Assembly (NCBI GenBank): GCA_963838735.1 | Contig: CAWISG010000003.1 | Span: 558,001 to 622,000, forward strand | Direction: 5' to 3' | Length of the DNA stretch: 64,000 nucleotides | From: Parerythrobacter_A sp963838735 | GTDB lineage: Bacteria > Pseudomonadota > Alphaproteobacteria > Sphingomonadales > Sphingomonadaceae | Position numbers and translations under genes: made by a program | The notes under the pieces: model-generated | Databases searched by the model: none | What the model saw: only the letters and a program-made list of their open reading frames with translations | Told to the model about the DNA's origin: nothing | Shown: piece after piece, positions 45,725 to 54,876 of the stretch | Numbering within the stretch: position 1 is the first letter of the stretch | Layout: each line of letters begins with the position of its first letter

Positions 45725-46591
45725 ATGGGTTCATGCATCGAAAGCAGAACAACGATAGATAACGCGTCTGTGAACAAGAGTAATCAGCTATTGAGCGGTC
45801 TCGCGACGGGTCGCCATTACTTCGGCGATTCCGATCTGGGGTGCTCGCTCATGATCGGGCGCGACTTCAAGGATCTGGACGAATGGGAGATTATCACGCC
45901 GCTTGCCAGCCTGACCTATGTCTGGGGTAACGGCGGTTGCACGATACGTCACGACAAAGGGCAACTTGCTTTAGGCCCTGGCGACTGGATGTGGTTGGAT
46001 GCGGGCACCTATCACAAGGGCATCAATCTCCCTGGTTCCGACTTTCTGACGGTATTTTTTGCCGAGCACCTCGTAACCGGGTCTTGCCTGCACGTCGCCC
46101 CGGTGGGTGCGCAATCCGGAAAGGCGGACCCGGCAATAGCAAACGGCATGGTAGCGCTGGCCGAAGCGTTTATCGCGCAACAGCGCGCGCGACAGCAGCT
46201 GAGACCCCTCGTCGATCTGGTACTGGACCACGTCAGCACCACATTTGCGCCATGTGATGCTGCGGTCTGCATTTCACCGCAAATTGCAAATGCCTGTGCA
46301 GTCTTGAAAAGCACCGTTCACGAGCAACCGGCCATACAAGATATTGCCCTTCGTGTGGGACTTAGTCCTCCAGCCTTGAGCCGAAGGTTCAAGGACGAAA
46401 TGGGGATTTCGCCGCAACGTTACCGCAGACAAGCCCGTCTGGCCAAGGCGACACACTTGCTACTGGAAAGCGGTTCCATCGCCGAAGCGGCTTTCGACGG
46501 ACTGTTTGCCGATCCATCCCATTTCAGCCGAACCTTCAAGGTCCAATACGGGATAAGCCCCTCGAAGTGGGTAGGCATGCTCAGGCCGTAG
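45725..46591 (+). CDS. AraC-family transcriptional regulator
   Basis: A 288-residue regulator. Residues about 190-288 form a double HTH typical of AraC/XylS (IQDIALRVGLSPPALSRRFKDEMG, then FADPSHFSRTFKVQYGISPSKW). The N-terminal domain has a cupin-like GPGDWMWLDAGTYHKG segment that may bind an effector. The frame is open upstream but in esterase/rppH DNA; the ATG at 45725, 5 nt after the rppH stop, is used. The region is more AT-rich than its flanks. The target is not known; two unknown genes follow. Confidence 0.85.
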   Translation: MGSCIESRTTIDNASVNKSNQLLSGLATGRHYFGDSDLGCSLMIGRDFKDLDEWEIITPLASLTYVWGNGGCTIRHDKGQLALGPGDWMWLDAGTYHKGINLPGSDFLTVFFAEHLVTGSCLHVAPVGAQSGKADPAIANGMVALAEAFIAQQRARQQLRPLVDLVLDHVSTTFAPCDAAVCISPQIANACAVLKSTVHEQPAIQDIALRVGLSPPALSRRFKDEMGISPQRYRRQARLAKATHLLLESGSIAEAAFDGLFADPSHFSRTFKVQYGISPSKWVGMLRP

Positions 46592-46673
46592 AAACGCTTC
46601 GTGCAATTGCGTTCATGTGCACCCCGCAAGTTAGCGGGCATACGGTATGTACAAGTGCACAAGGATCAAATGA

Positions 46674-47267
46674 ATGAGGCTGTCGAAAAAGTGGATAGGT
46701 ATCGGAGTCGGGGTTCTGGCTCTCGTGATGGGCGGATGGCTCGTTCTCAAATCTACTCTCGATGACGCTTTCGCGCCTGGCCCCACTAACGGACCGTTTA
46801 CCGCAGACACCCAATGTCCGGCCTTTCAAACGTCCTACCCTGCATGTGACATAAGGTTCGGGAACAGCGGCCTGTCCACGCTCAATTCGTTCTCGGAGAC
46901 CTATTTGGGTGAAGGCGCTTTCGAAATCGAACGCTTCGACGTTGAGACATTTGCGCCCAGACGCCTGACGATCGTGGCCCAATCCAATCGTGGACCGCTG
47001 ACGTCACGGATTGTTGCCGACCGTGTCGTGCGGCTTGGCCAGGAACAGGAAGATGGCGAGGTCAATCGGACCCATCAATCTGCCTTTTGCGACGGTGGCC
47101 GCATTTACGAACACCAGGTTGGATACGCACAGGGCGACCAGTACGTTCAGGACCTGGAGTTTTGGGAGGAGGACGGAAACTTGCGTTTCCGGCTTTTTCA
47201 GGATGGAAGCGCCACCGCAGATGTCATGTGCTCCCCTGCAAGCGGAGGGAAAGATGCAGAGCAATAA
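46674..47267 (+). CDS. Hypothetical membrane-anchored protein
   Basis: 197 residues with one N-terminal membrane helix (about 7-26), which would anchor the rest outside. Several Cys (QCPAFQTSYPACD, FCDGG, VMCSP) suggest disulfides in the envelope. I recognise no family. The ATG at 46674 has AAGGA upstream. It lies after the AraC gene and overlaps the following small frame by 14 nt. Confidence 0.65.
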   Translation: MRLSKKWIGIGVGVLALVMGGWLVLKSTLDDAFAPGPTNGPFTADTQCPAFQTSYPACDIRFGNSGLSTLNSFSETYLGEGAFEIERFDVETFAPRRLTIVAQSNRGPLTSRIVADRVVRLGQEQEDGEVNRTHQSAFCDGGRIYEHQVGYAQGDQYVQDLEFWEEDGNLRFRLFQDGSATADVMCSPASGGKDAEQ

Positions 47268-47436
47268 GCGAAAGTGCAGATACCATCAAAATGCTGCTTC
47301 GGCTGCTGCGGCGCAAATCCACGAAGCCATCGCTCGTGCGAGACCGCTGCTGCGTGCAACTAATAACGAAAAGGAAATTGCAGTCTTGGCGAAACTAAAT
47401 CGTATTGCAAGTAGGCTATTGCGGATGGACCCTTGA
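47254..47436 (+). CDS. Small basic protein, 60 residues
   Basis: A 60-residue frame rich in Arg, Lys and Ala, starting MQSNKRKCRYHQNAASA. It is supported by a very strong ribosome site (GCGGAGGGAAAG just before the ATG) inside the end of the preceding gene, and by a 14-nt overlap typical of co-translated genes. No domain is recognised; the composition suggests nucleic-acid or membrane contact. Confidence 0.5.
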   Translation: MQSNKRKCRYHQNAASAAAAQIHEAIARARPLLRATNNEKEIAVLAKLNRIASRLLRMDP

Positions 47437-47837
47437 ATAATAACAATATGTAATTCATCTTTTTGAAGAGAAATGTATTTTTCACTGCATGGAGTTTTTG
47501 GCAGCTAATTGTCAGCGGAGCCTTGCCAGTAGATATTAGGTGAAGAATTATTAATCAGTAACCACGCTGTTCGGTTTATACCCGCCAAAAGGCAAAACCG
47601 TTTTCCTACATTGTAGCCAAGTGTTATGCTGCAAACTGCTCTTTCAAAACCAAATATGTCCGTCAACGGCTCTGCATGGTAGAAGAAGTTCGCACGTCTC
47701 GAACGGCCCCTGCACCCGATATTAAATAAAGCCCGTACGACATGTATTTTATCAACCTTTGCCGCAGGCGTGAACGAACAGAACAGAACAGAACAAAACC
47801 GACGTTCAGGCCTAAACTTCCCTAAACTTCCGTCGGC
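47437..47837. other. 401-nt AT-rich spacer without a gene
   Basis: This gap between the small gene and the convergent TPR gene is clearly more AT-rich than anything else in the window and holds no supportable frame. It contains a pentanucleotide tandem (GAACA)4 at 47776-47795 and a perfect 10-bp direct tandem, CCTAAACTTC at 47811-47820 and 47821-47830. No tRNA or integrase is seen. Confidence 0.6.
47776..47830. repeat. Short tandem repeats: (GAACA)4 and 2 x 10 bp
   Basis: Four perfect GAACA units at 47776-47795 follow a near-copy (GAACG). Fifteen bases later CCTAAACTTC occurs twice in direct succession (47811-47830). They sit in the AT-rich spacer just beyond the stop of the TPR gene. Confidence 0.8.
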
Positions 47838-48341
47838 TCAGTTCTGCGTCACCTGCGTATCGGGCATCACGTCTTCTGCCGCCAGCATCGGGGTTTTCAC
47901 GTCGGCCAGCGCCATCGCCAAGGTCTGCGTTTCGGCGCAGCCGTCGCCGCAGATCTCTTCCAGCTTGGCGAGGTTGGCGCGAGCTTTTTCCACAGCGCCC
48001 TTTTCCAGTAGCGCGGCGCCTTCGCCGGAGATGGCGGCGTAGTTGTCGGGGTCGCGCGACAGGGCTTCGCGGTAATAGCGGATCGCCTTGCCTTGCAGCC
48101 CCTCCCGCCGCGCCGCTTCGGCCAGACGCAGCCAGATGCCGGTATAGCCCGGATCGACCGTCAGCGCCGCCTCGAACGCGTCCACCGCCGCCTGCGGTTC
48201 GCCCGCCTGCAACGCCGCCTCGCCCGATGCGATCAGCGCCGCCGCGCGGGGGTTGGGTTGGCGAACGTCCTGCGCCGTGCCGATGCTCGATGTGACCGCG
48301 AGGGCGAGAGACAGTGCTGCGGCGGGGGCGGCGAAACGCAT
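47838..48341 (-). CDS. TPR-repeat periplasmic protein
   Basis: A 167-residue protein with a signal peptide (MRFAAPAAALSLALAVTSS... AQ) followed by TPR-like repeats (AALIASGEAALQAGEPQAAVDAFEAALTVDP and AIRYYREALSRDPDNYAA). The rest has two Cys (EICGDGC). TPR proteins mediate protein interactions; the partner is unknown. The ATG at 48339-48341 is used because the signal starts there. It lies 85 nt after the RsmB-like gene. Confidence 0.75.
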   Translation of the reverse strand: MRFAAPAAALSLALAVTSSIGTAQDVRQPNPRAAALIASGEAALQAGEPQAAVDAFEAALTVDPGYTGIWLRLAEAARREGLQGKAIRYYREALSRDPDNYAAISGEGAALLEKGAVEKARANLAKLEEICGDGCAETQTLAMALADVKTPMLAAEDVMPDTQVTQN

Positions 48342-48426
48342 GATGGTGTCCTTGATCGTCGTGGTAACGGGCGCGGCTTCGCCCGCTGGCGCGGATAGGG
48401 CGCGATCGGTCATAACACGCGATCTA

Positions 48427-49605
48427 TCATGGCGAAGTGAGACAGGCGATGAAAAATCCATCCGTGCCGTCATGATACGGTGTCAGCCGCCGTCCGCGAC
48501 CATGGGCTTGACCGATGGGGCAGTCGCGCGGAGCTATCCGCCACTCGGGGTTCGCGTCGAGGAAGTGCGCGACCTGCTCCGCCCCTTCCTCGTCCAACAG
48601 CGAGCAGGTGACGTAGACCAGCCGCCCGCCTGGCTTCACCAGCGTGGCCGCGAGGTCCAGCAACCGCGCTTGTGCCAAGACATAGCGCGCCAGCTCGTCC
48701 GCCGTCAGCCGCCAGCGCGATTCCGGATTGCGCCGCCAGGTGCCGGTGCCAGAGCATGGCGCATCGACCAGCACGGCGTCGGCAGCGAGGCGATAGTCAG
48801 CGAGCGCCTCGGCTTCCCTGCCGGGGTTTAGCAGCACGCTGGCGATGTTGGTCGCTCCGGCTCGCTCGGCGCGCGGTGTCAGTCGCGATAGCCGTCCTCG
48901 ATCGGTGTCGCTGGCGACCAGCGTGCCGGTATTCTTCATCGCCGCCGCCAGCGCCAGCGTCTTGCCGCCCGCGCCCGCGCACAGGTCGATCACCGTTTCG
49001 CCGGGCCGCGCTCCGACCATTGCGCAGGCCCACTGGCTGCCGTGGTCCTGCACCTCGATATGCCCGTCGCGGTAAGCAGGCCACTGCGCGATCTGCTTGC
49101 CGGTCGGCAGGCGCAGGGCGTTGGGCGCGGCGAGTGGTTCGCCCTGTTCCGGGAGCATCACCGCGTCGCGCGCGGCTTTCAGCGTGTTGACCCGAACATC
49201 CAGCGGCGCACGGTCGAGCAAAGCGGCGGCTTCGTCGCCTTCGATGCTGCTGGCGGCCAGCCGCTCGACCAGCCAGACCGGCGCGATCCCGCCTTTCGCG
49301 ACCGGCTCGCCTTCGACAATCGCCGCGGGGCCATATTGGGACTCGTCGAACAGCGGGCGCAGCGTCGCGTCGCTTTCCGCCAACCGCAGCATCGCCGCGC
49401 GGCCCGTTTTCGGGACCGGCCCGCAGGCGCGGATGGCGCCATAGACCAGCTCGCGAATGGCGCGGCGGTCCTTGGATCCGGCATAGCGGTTATTCTTCGC
49501 CCATTCGCCAACGATGCGATCCGCAGGCGCGCCCTTAGCGTGGCTCGCGGCGATAACCAGATCGAGAATGCCGATAGCCGACTGGACGCGGGCGGCGGGG
49601 GTCAT
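48427..49605 (-). CDS. RsmB-type 16S rRNA (cytosine-C5) methyltransferase
   Basis: A 392-residue NOL1/NOP2/Sun family enzyme. The SAM motif is VIDLCAGAGGKTLALA, and the two active-site cysteines lie in VDAPCSGTGTWRRNP and VYVTCSLLDEEG. The N-terminal domain is NusB-like (residues about 1-80). It should methylate C967-type cytosines of 16S rRNA. It begins 3 nt after the guaB stop, in the same operon. Confidence 0.9.
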   Translation of the reverse strand: MTPAARVQSAIGILDLVIAASHAKGAPADRIVGEWAKNNRYAGSKDRRAIRELVYGAIRACGPVPKTGRAAMLRLAESDATLRPLFDESQYGPAAIVEGEPVAKGGIAPVWLVERLAASSIEGDEAAALLDRAPLDVRVNTLKAARDAVMLPEQGEPLAAPNALRLPTGKQIAQWPAYRDGHIEVQDHGSQWACAMVGARPGETVIDLCAGAGGKTLALAAAMKNTGTLVASDTDRGRLSRLTPRAERAGATNIASVLLNPGREAEALADYRLAADAVLVDAPCSGTGTWRRNPESRWRLTADELARYVLAQARLLDLAATLVKPGGRLVYVTCSLLDEEGAEQVAHFLDANPEWRIAPRDCPIGQAHGRGRRLTPYHDGTDGFFIACLTSP

Positions 49606-49608
49606 GCC

Positions 49609-51063
49609 CTAGCGCGTCGGATAATTGGGTGCGGCGCGCGTGATGGCGACATCGTGGACGTGGCTTTCGCTCAGCCCCGCTCCGGTGATCCGCACGAATT
49701 GCGCGCGCTTTTGCAGGTCCGCTACGGTGGCGCTGCCGGTGTAGCCCATTGCTGCCTTGATCCCGCCGACAAGCTGGTGGACGACATCCGCCGCCGCGCC
49801 CTTGAACGGCACCTGGCCCTCGATACCTTCGGGCACCAGTTTCATGGCGGACACGTCCTGCTGGAAATAGCGATCGGCGCTACCGCGCGCCATCGCACCC
49901 ACACTGCCCATGCCGCGATAGCTCTTGTAGCTGCGACCCTGATAGAGGAACGTCTCGCCGGGGCTTTCCGCCGTGCCTGCCAGCATCGAGCCGACCATGA
50001 CGGTGGATGCACCCGCCGCCAGCGCCTTGGCCGCATCGCCGCTGGTGCGAAGGCCGCCATCGGCGATAACCGGAACGCCCGACTTGGCGGCTTCTTCCGC
50101 GCTGTCCATGATCGCGGTCAATTGTGGCACGCCGACACCCGCCACCACGCGGGTAGTACAGATGGAGCCTGGGCCGATGCCGACCTTCACCCCGTCGGCG
50201 CCCGCGTCGATCAGCGCGCGCGTGGCTTCGGCGGTGGCGACATTGCCGGCGATGACCTGCACTGAATTGCTAAGTTTCTTGGCGGCTTCCACCGCGCGCG
50301 CGACTTCGCGGTTATGGCCATGCGCAGTGTCGATAATGATGACATCCACTTCCGCCTCGATCAGCGCCCGCGTACGGTCCGCGCCTTTCTCGCCAACGGT
50401 CGTTGCCGCCGCCACACGCAGGCGGCCCGCCGCGTCTTTGGTAGCGTGCGGATAGTTCACCGCCTTCTCGATATCCTTGACTGTGATGAGGCCGATACAG
50501 CGATAGTCGTCATCCACCACCAGCAGCTTTTCGATCCGTCGCTGATGCAGCATCCGCCGCGCTTCCTCCTCGCCGGTGCCCAGCGGCACAGTGGCAAGGT
50601 TGTCCGTCGTCATCAGTTCGCTGACCGGCTGCTGCGGGTTTTCGGCAAAGCGAACATCGCGGTTGGTCAGGATACCGACCAGCTTCCCATCCTTCCCTGT
50701 TACCGGAATGCCGCTGATCCTGTGCTGCGCCATCAAGGCCTGCGCCTCGCCCAGCGTGGCTTCGGGGGCGATGGTGATGGGATTGACCACCATGCCGCTC
50801 TCGAACCGTTTCACCGCACGCGCGGCGGCACATTGTTCCTCAATATCGAGATTGCGGTGCAGCACGCCGATACCCCCCAGCTGCGCCATGACGATAGCCA
50901 TGTCGGCCTCCGTCACGGTGTCCATAGCGGCGGACAGGATGGGAATGGTCAGCCCGATTTCCTGCGTCAGCCAGGTCGTCGTATTGGCGGCAGACGGCAA
51001 GATATCGCTCTCAGCGGGCCGCAGCAGCACGTCATCGAAAGTCAGGCCAAGAGGGATGTTCAT
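49609..51063 (-). CDS. guaB: Inosine-5'-monophosphate dehydrogenase
   Basis: A 484-residue enzyme that converts IMP to XMP, the committed step to guanine nucleotides. The active-site Cys is C302 in GPGSICTTRVV, with the flap in the later RGMGSVGAM block. The two CBS domains lie at about 95-200. Length and all motifs are typical. No attenuator or riboswitch is visible in its upstream spacer. Confidence 0.97.
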   Translation of the reverse strand: MNIPLGLTFDDVLLRPAESDILPSAANTTTWLTQEIGLTIPILSAAMDTVTEADMAIVMAQLGGIGVLHRNLDIEEQCAAARAVKRFESGMVVNPITIAPEATLGEAQALMAQHRISGIPVTGKDGKLVGILTNRDVRFAENPQQPVSELMTTDNLATVPLGTGEEEARRMLHQRRIEKLLVVDDDYRCIGLITVKDIEKAVNYPHATKDAAGRLRVAAATTVGEKGADRTRALIEAEVDVIIIDTAHGHNREVARAVEAAKKLSNSVQVIAGNVATAEATRALIDAGADGVKVGIGPGSICTTRVVAGVGVPQLTAIMDSAEEAAKSGVPVIADGGLRTSGDAAKALAAGASTVMVGSMLAGTAESPGETFLYQGRSYKSYRGMGSVGAMARGSADRYFQQDVSAMKLVPEGIEGQVPFKGAAADVVHQLVGGIKAAMGYTGSATVADLQKRAQFVRITGAGLSESHVHDVAITRAAPNYPTR

Positions 51064-51185
51064 GGGTGCCGTGTCCTGCCAGCATTAGCGGGGGTTCGTG
51101 GCGGTTTCCTGTAACGGGCATTTTGCGGCGGGGCTAGGGGCGCGACGGCGCATGGTCCACCGTTGTCGAAGCAGTTCGTCTATCG

Positions 51186-51941
51186 TTACTCCGCCGTCCA
51201 TCCACCGTCGATGCTCCAGTTCGCGCCGGTCACGTTGCGCGCTTCGTCGCGGCACAGGAACACGGCCAGCGCGCCCACGTCCTCTGGCTGCACGAATTGC
51301 TTGGTCGGCTGCTTCGCCAGCAGAACGTCATTGATGACCGCATCACGATCCAGCCCGCGCGCTTTCATCGTATCCGGGATCTGCCCTTCGATTAGGGGAG
51401 TCCAGACATAGCCCGGGCTGATGCAGTTCGCGGTCACGCCGGTTTGCGCCAGTTCCAGCGCGATGGTCTTGGTGAAGCCGTCGATGCCGTGCTTGCTGGC
51501 GTTATAGGCGCTCTTGAACGGGCTGGCGGTCTTGGAATGGGCGCTGGCAGTATTGATGATGCGGCCCCAGCCCGCGTCTTTCATATGCGGCACGGCCAGC
51601 CGTGTCGTGTGGAACGCCGCCGTCAGGTTCAATGCGATGATCGCGTCCCAGCGATCGACCGGGAAGTCCTCCACCGGGGCGACATGCTGCATCCCGGCAT
51701 TGTTGACGAGGATGTCGACCTTTCCCGCCGCCGCCATCAATGCCTCGCACCCCTCCCCCGTGGTCAGATCCGCGCCGTGATGCGCAGCCTCTAGTTCGTC
51801 GCACAGATTCGCAATTTCGCCATCGTCGCCGAAGCCATTGAGCACGATATCGGCGCCTTCCGCGTGCACGGCACGGGCGATGGCAAGGCCGATGCCGGAT
51901 GTGGAACCGGTGACGAGAGCGCGTTTGCCGGACAGGAACAT
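51186..51941 (-). CDS. bdhA: 3-hydroxybutyrate dehydrogenase
   Basis: A 251-residue SDR: NAD loop TGSTSGIGLA, catalytic S133, Y146 and K150 (AYNASK), and the substrate-side YVWTPLIEGQIPD motif of D-3-hydroxybutyrate dehydrogenases. It interconverts 3-hydroxybutyrate and acetoacetate, linked to polyhydroxybutyrate turnover. Monocistronic on the minus strand, divergent from the metallopeptidase. Confidence 0.9.
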   Translation of the reverse strand: MFLSGKRALVTGSTSGIGLAIARAVHAEGADIVLNGFGDDGEIANLCDELEAAHHGADLTTGEGCEALMAAAGKVDILVNNAGMQHVAPVEDFPVDRWDAIIALNLTAAFHTTRLAVPHMKDAGWGRIINTASAHSKTASPFKSAYNASKHGIDGFTKTIALELAQTGVTANCISPGYVWTPLIEGQIPDTMKARGLDRDAVINDVLLAKQPTKQFVQPEDVGALAVFLCRDEARNVTGANWSIDGGWTAE

Positions 51942-52049
51942 TGAATACCTCCAAAGGGTTCGATACCGCTTTGCCTACGAGTAGATGCGGCGTTCGCAGC
52001 GGTCCAGAGGCGGGCCGCCGCATCCGAACGAAACATGAGGGGAATTGGC

Positions 52050-52943
52050 GTGCGACTGAAGCGTTTCGATCCGAGCAAGCTGCGCGTCCGGTCCAGTCGC
52101 GGCGGTGGCGGTGGCGGTTTTCCCGGCGGCGGCATGATGCGCGGCGGGCGCGGCAAGCTGGGCTGCGGCGGTATCGTCATCATGCTGATCATAGCGGTCG
52201 TCGCCGGACCCGAGGCCTTGCAGAACTTCGCCGGGACGGGTGGTGTGCAACAGACAGGGGGCACACGCGGTGGCCAAAATGCCGTTATCGATGCCGAAAC
52301 GGTCTGCAATGAAAGCGAATATGCGCTGGAAGCATGCAACGGTCTGGTTTCATTGAACGAAACCTGGAGCCAGGTTTTCGCCGATCAGGGTGTGCCGTTC
52401 GAAGACCCGGAGCTGGACCTGTTCCAAGATGGGGGCGTCAACACGCGCGGTTGTGGCAGCGCAACGTCGGCATCTGGCCCGTTCTACTGCCCCGCCGACC
52501 AGACGATCTACATCGACACCAGCTTCTACGACCAGCTTGCCCGTATGGCGGGAACGGGCGGCGACTTCGCGCGCTATTACGTCCTGGCGCATGAATATGG
52601 CCACCACATCCAGACCATAACCGGCGTCTCGGGGCAACTGCGCAGCCTGCAACAGCAGAACCCGCGCGCGGCGAACCAAATACAGGTGCTGATGGAGTTG
52701 CAGGCCGATTGCTACGCCGGTGTCTGGGCAGGTCGCAACCGCAACCTTATCGAAGCCGGCGACATGGAAGAGGGCATGCGGGCCGCCAGCGCCATCGGCG
52801 ACGATACGCTGCAACGCAATGCCGGGCAGCGGATCAATCCCGAAGGCTTCACCCATGGCACGAGCGAGCAACGGATGCAGGCCTTGCAACTGGGCTTCGG
52901 CGGCGACGACCGGCAGTGCGACCGGATTGTGGAGCGGGGATGA
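52050..52943 (+). CDS. Neutral zinc metallopeptidase (YpfJ family)
   Basis: A 297-residue protein with an N-terminal Gly-rich linker, a membrane helix (about 40-58) and a zinc-dependent peptidase domain; HEYGHH (H181, E182, H185) is the metal/catalytic motif. The YpfJ function is not established. The GTG at 52050 has GAGGGG 7 nt upstream; an ATG at 52035 lacks a ribosome site. It converges on sdhA across a strong hairpin. Confidence 0.88.
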   Translation: MRLKRFDPSKLRVRSSRGGGGGGFPGGGMMRGGRGKLGCGGIVIMLIIAVVAGPEALQNFAGTGGVQQTGGTRGGQNAVIDAETVCNESEYALEACNGLVSLNETWSQVFADQGVPFEDPELDLFQDGGVNTRGCGSATSASGPFYCPADQTIYIDTSFYDQLARMAGTGGDFARYYVLAHEYGHHIQTITGVSGQLRSLQQQNPRAANQIQVLMELQADCYAGVWAGRNRNLIEAGDMEEGMRAASAIGDDTLQRNAGQRINPEGFTHGTSEQRMQALQLGFGGDDRQCDRIVERG

Positions 52944-52951
52944 TACGCCGC

Positions 52952-52979
52952 TCCGGCGTCGCAATAATGCGACGCCGGA
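52952..52979. terminator. Bidirectional hairpin between convergent genes
   Basis: TCCGGCGTCGCA, loop ATAA, TGCGACGCCGGA: a perfect 12-bp stem with a 4-nt loop, 8 nt after the metallopeptidase stop and 13 nt from the sdhA stop. It has no T tract on either side. Its position and stability suit a shared terminator or 3'-end stabiliser. Confidence 0.7.
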
Positions 52980-52992
52980 ATTGGACGCTCGG

Positions 52993-54876
52993 TCAGTAAA
53001 CCCGCTTCTTCGGCTCGATGTAATCGATATCGTCGCTCAGCGTGTATTCGTGGACCGGGCGGTAGTCGATCTTCACGTCGCCGCCCTTGCCACCCCAGCC
53101 TTCGAACCAGGCGATGGTGTGCTTCATCCAATCGGCGTCGTTGCGGTCCGGATAGTCTTCGTGGCTATGCGCGCCGCGGCTTTCCTTGCGGTTGTCCGCG
53201 CTGGCCATGGTGACAACCGATTGCGCCATGAGATTATCCAGCTCCAGCGTTTCGACAAGGTCGCTGTTCCAGATCATGGATCGGTCGGTGACGTGGATGT
53301 CTTCCATGCTCTTGTTGATGCGCGCCAGTTCGGACACGCCCTCGGCCAGCAGCTTGGTATCGCGGAACACGGCAGCGTGCTTCTGCATCGTCTTCTGCAT
53401 CTCGCCGCGAATTTTCGCCGTTGGCAGAGTGCCGTTCGCATGCCGGAAATGGTCGAGCCGGCTCAGCGCAAGATCGGTGCTATCCTTGCTCAGCTCACCG
53501 GTATCGGTGCCGCCCTTGACGATTTCCTTCAGGCGATGACCGGTCGCACGGCCGAACACTACGAGGTCGATTAGCGAATTGGAGCCAAGGCGGTTCGCTC
53601 CGTGGACCGACACGCATGCCGCCTCACCCACAGCAAACAGGCCAGGGACGACCTGGTCGGGATTGCCGTCGCTGCCGCGCGTAACGACTTCGCCATGATA
53701 GTTACACGGGATGCCGCCCATATTGTAGTGGACCGTCGGCGTTACCGGCAGCGGCTGGCGCGTCAGATCGACGCCGGCGAAAATCTTGCCGGATTCGGTG
53801 ATGCCCGGCAGCCGTTCGGCCAGCACTTCGGGTGCGATGTGGTCGAGATGAAGGAAAATGTGGTCGCCCTCATCTCCGACACCGCGCCCTTCGCGCATTT
53901 CCAGCGCCATCGAGCGCGAGACAACGTCGCGGCTCGCCAGGTCCTTGGCCGACGGGGCGTAGCGTTCCATGAATCGCTCGCCTTCGGAATTGGTCAGGTA
54001 CCCGCCCTCGCCACGTGCGCCTTCGGTGATGAGGACGCCTGCGCCGTAAATGCCGGTCGGGTGGAACTGCACGAATTCCATGTCCTGCAAAGGAAGGCCC
54101 GCGCGCAGCACCATGCCGCCACCATCGCCGGTGCAGGTGTGTGCGCTAGTCGCCGTGAAATAGCTGCGACCGTAGCCGCCCGTCGCCAGCACCACGGCTT
54201 GTGCCTTGAAACGGTGAATGGTGCCATCGTCTAGGCACATCGCGATCACGCCACGACACACCCCGTCCTGCATGATGAGGTCGAGCGCGAAATACTCGAT
54301 GAAGAAGTCCGCGTCGTATTTCAGGCTTTGCTGATACAGCGCGTGCAGCATGGCATGGCCGGTGCGGTCGGCAGCGGCGCAGGTGCGCTGCACCGGTGGG
54401 CCTTCGCCCATGTTCTGCATGTGGCCGCCAAAGGGGCGCTGGTAGATCGTGCCGTCCTCGTTCCGGCTGAACGGTACGCCGGCATGTTCCAGCTCGTAAA
54501 CGGCGGCGGGTGCTTCACGTGCCAGATATTCGATTGCGTCCTGATCGCCCAGCCAGTCGGCACCCTTCACGGTGTCGTACATATGCCAGGACCAGTGATC
54601 GGGCGTGTTGTTGCCCAGGCTCGCTGCGATCCCGCCCTGTGCCGCGACGGTATGGCTGCGCGTCGGGAAGACCTTGGAGATATTCGCGGTTTTCAGGCCC
54701 GCTTCCGCCGCGCCCATCGTCGCGCGCAGGCCGCTACCCCCTGCGCCAACCACCACGACATCGTAATTGTGGTCGACGATAGGATAGGCCGGTTGCGTCG
54801 TGCCGGTATGACTTTTGCGATGTACGTCACCGTCATTGGTTCGGGTCTTGGGTTCGGAATTCTGTGCGGCGGCCAT
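52993..54876 (-). CDS. sdhA: Succinate dehydrogenase flavoprotein subunit
   Basis: A 627-residue FAD subunit. The FAD loop is VVVVGAGGSGLRA, the flavin-linked region FPTRSHTVAAQGG, and the catalytic arm includes HGANRLGSNSLIDLV. It oxidises succinate to fumarate in the TCA cycle. The ATG overlaps the sdhD stop (TGATG). The gene order is sdhC-sdhD-sdhA; sdhB does not follow, and the next gene converges on sdhA. Confidence 0.97.
   Translation of the reverse strand: MAAAQNSEPKTRTNDGDVHRKSHTGTTQPAYPIVDHNYDVVVVGAGGSGLRATMGAAEAGLKTANISKVFPTRSHTVAAQGGIAASLGNNTPDHWSWHMYDTVKGADWLGDQDAIEYLAREAPAAVYELEHAGVPFSRNEDGTIYQRPFGGHMQNMGEGPPVQRTCAAADRTGHAMLHALYQQSLKYDADFFIEYFALDLIMQDGVCRGVIAMCLDDGTIHRFKAQAVVLATGGYGRSYFTATSAHTCTGDGGGMVLRAGLPLQDMEFVQFHPTGIYGAGVLITEGARGEGGYLTNSEGERFMERYAPSAKDLASRDVVSRSMALEMREGRGVGDEGDHIFLHLDHIAPEVLAERLPGITESGKIFAGVDLTRQPLPVTPTVHYNMGGIPCNYHGEVVTRGSDGNPDQVVPGLFAVGEAACVSVHGANRLGSNSLIDLVVFGRATGHRLKEIVKGGTDTGELSKDSTDLALSRLDHFRHANGTLPTAKIRGEMQKTMQKHAAVFRDTKLLAEGVSELARINKSMEDIHVTDRSMIWNSDLVETLELDNLMAQSVVTMASADNRKESRGAHSHEDYPDRNDADWMKHTIAWFEGWGGKGGDVKIDYRPVHEYTLSDDIDYIEPKKRVY

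Noticed and set aside
46623..46638. Terminator after the AraC gene (CCCGC/GCGGG)
   Set aside because: Only 5 bp of stem and no T tract; the next gene starts 36 nt later.
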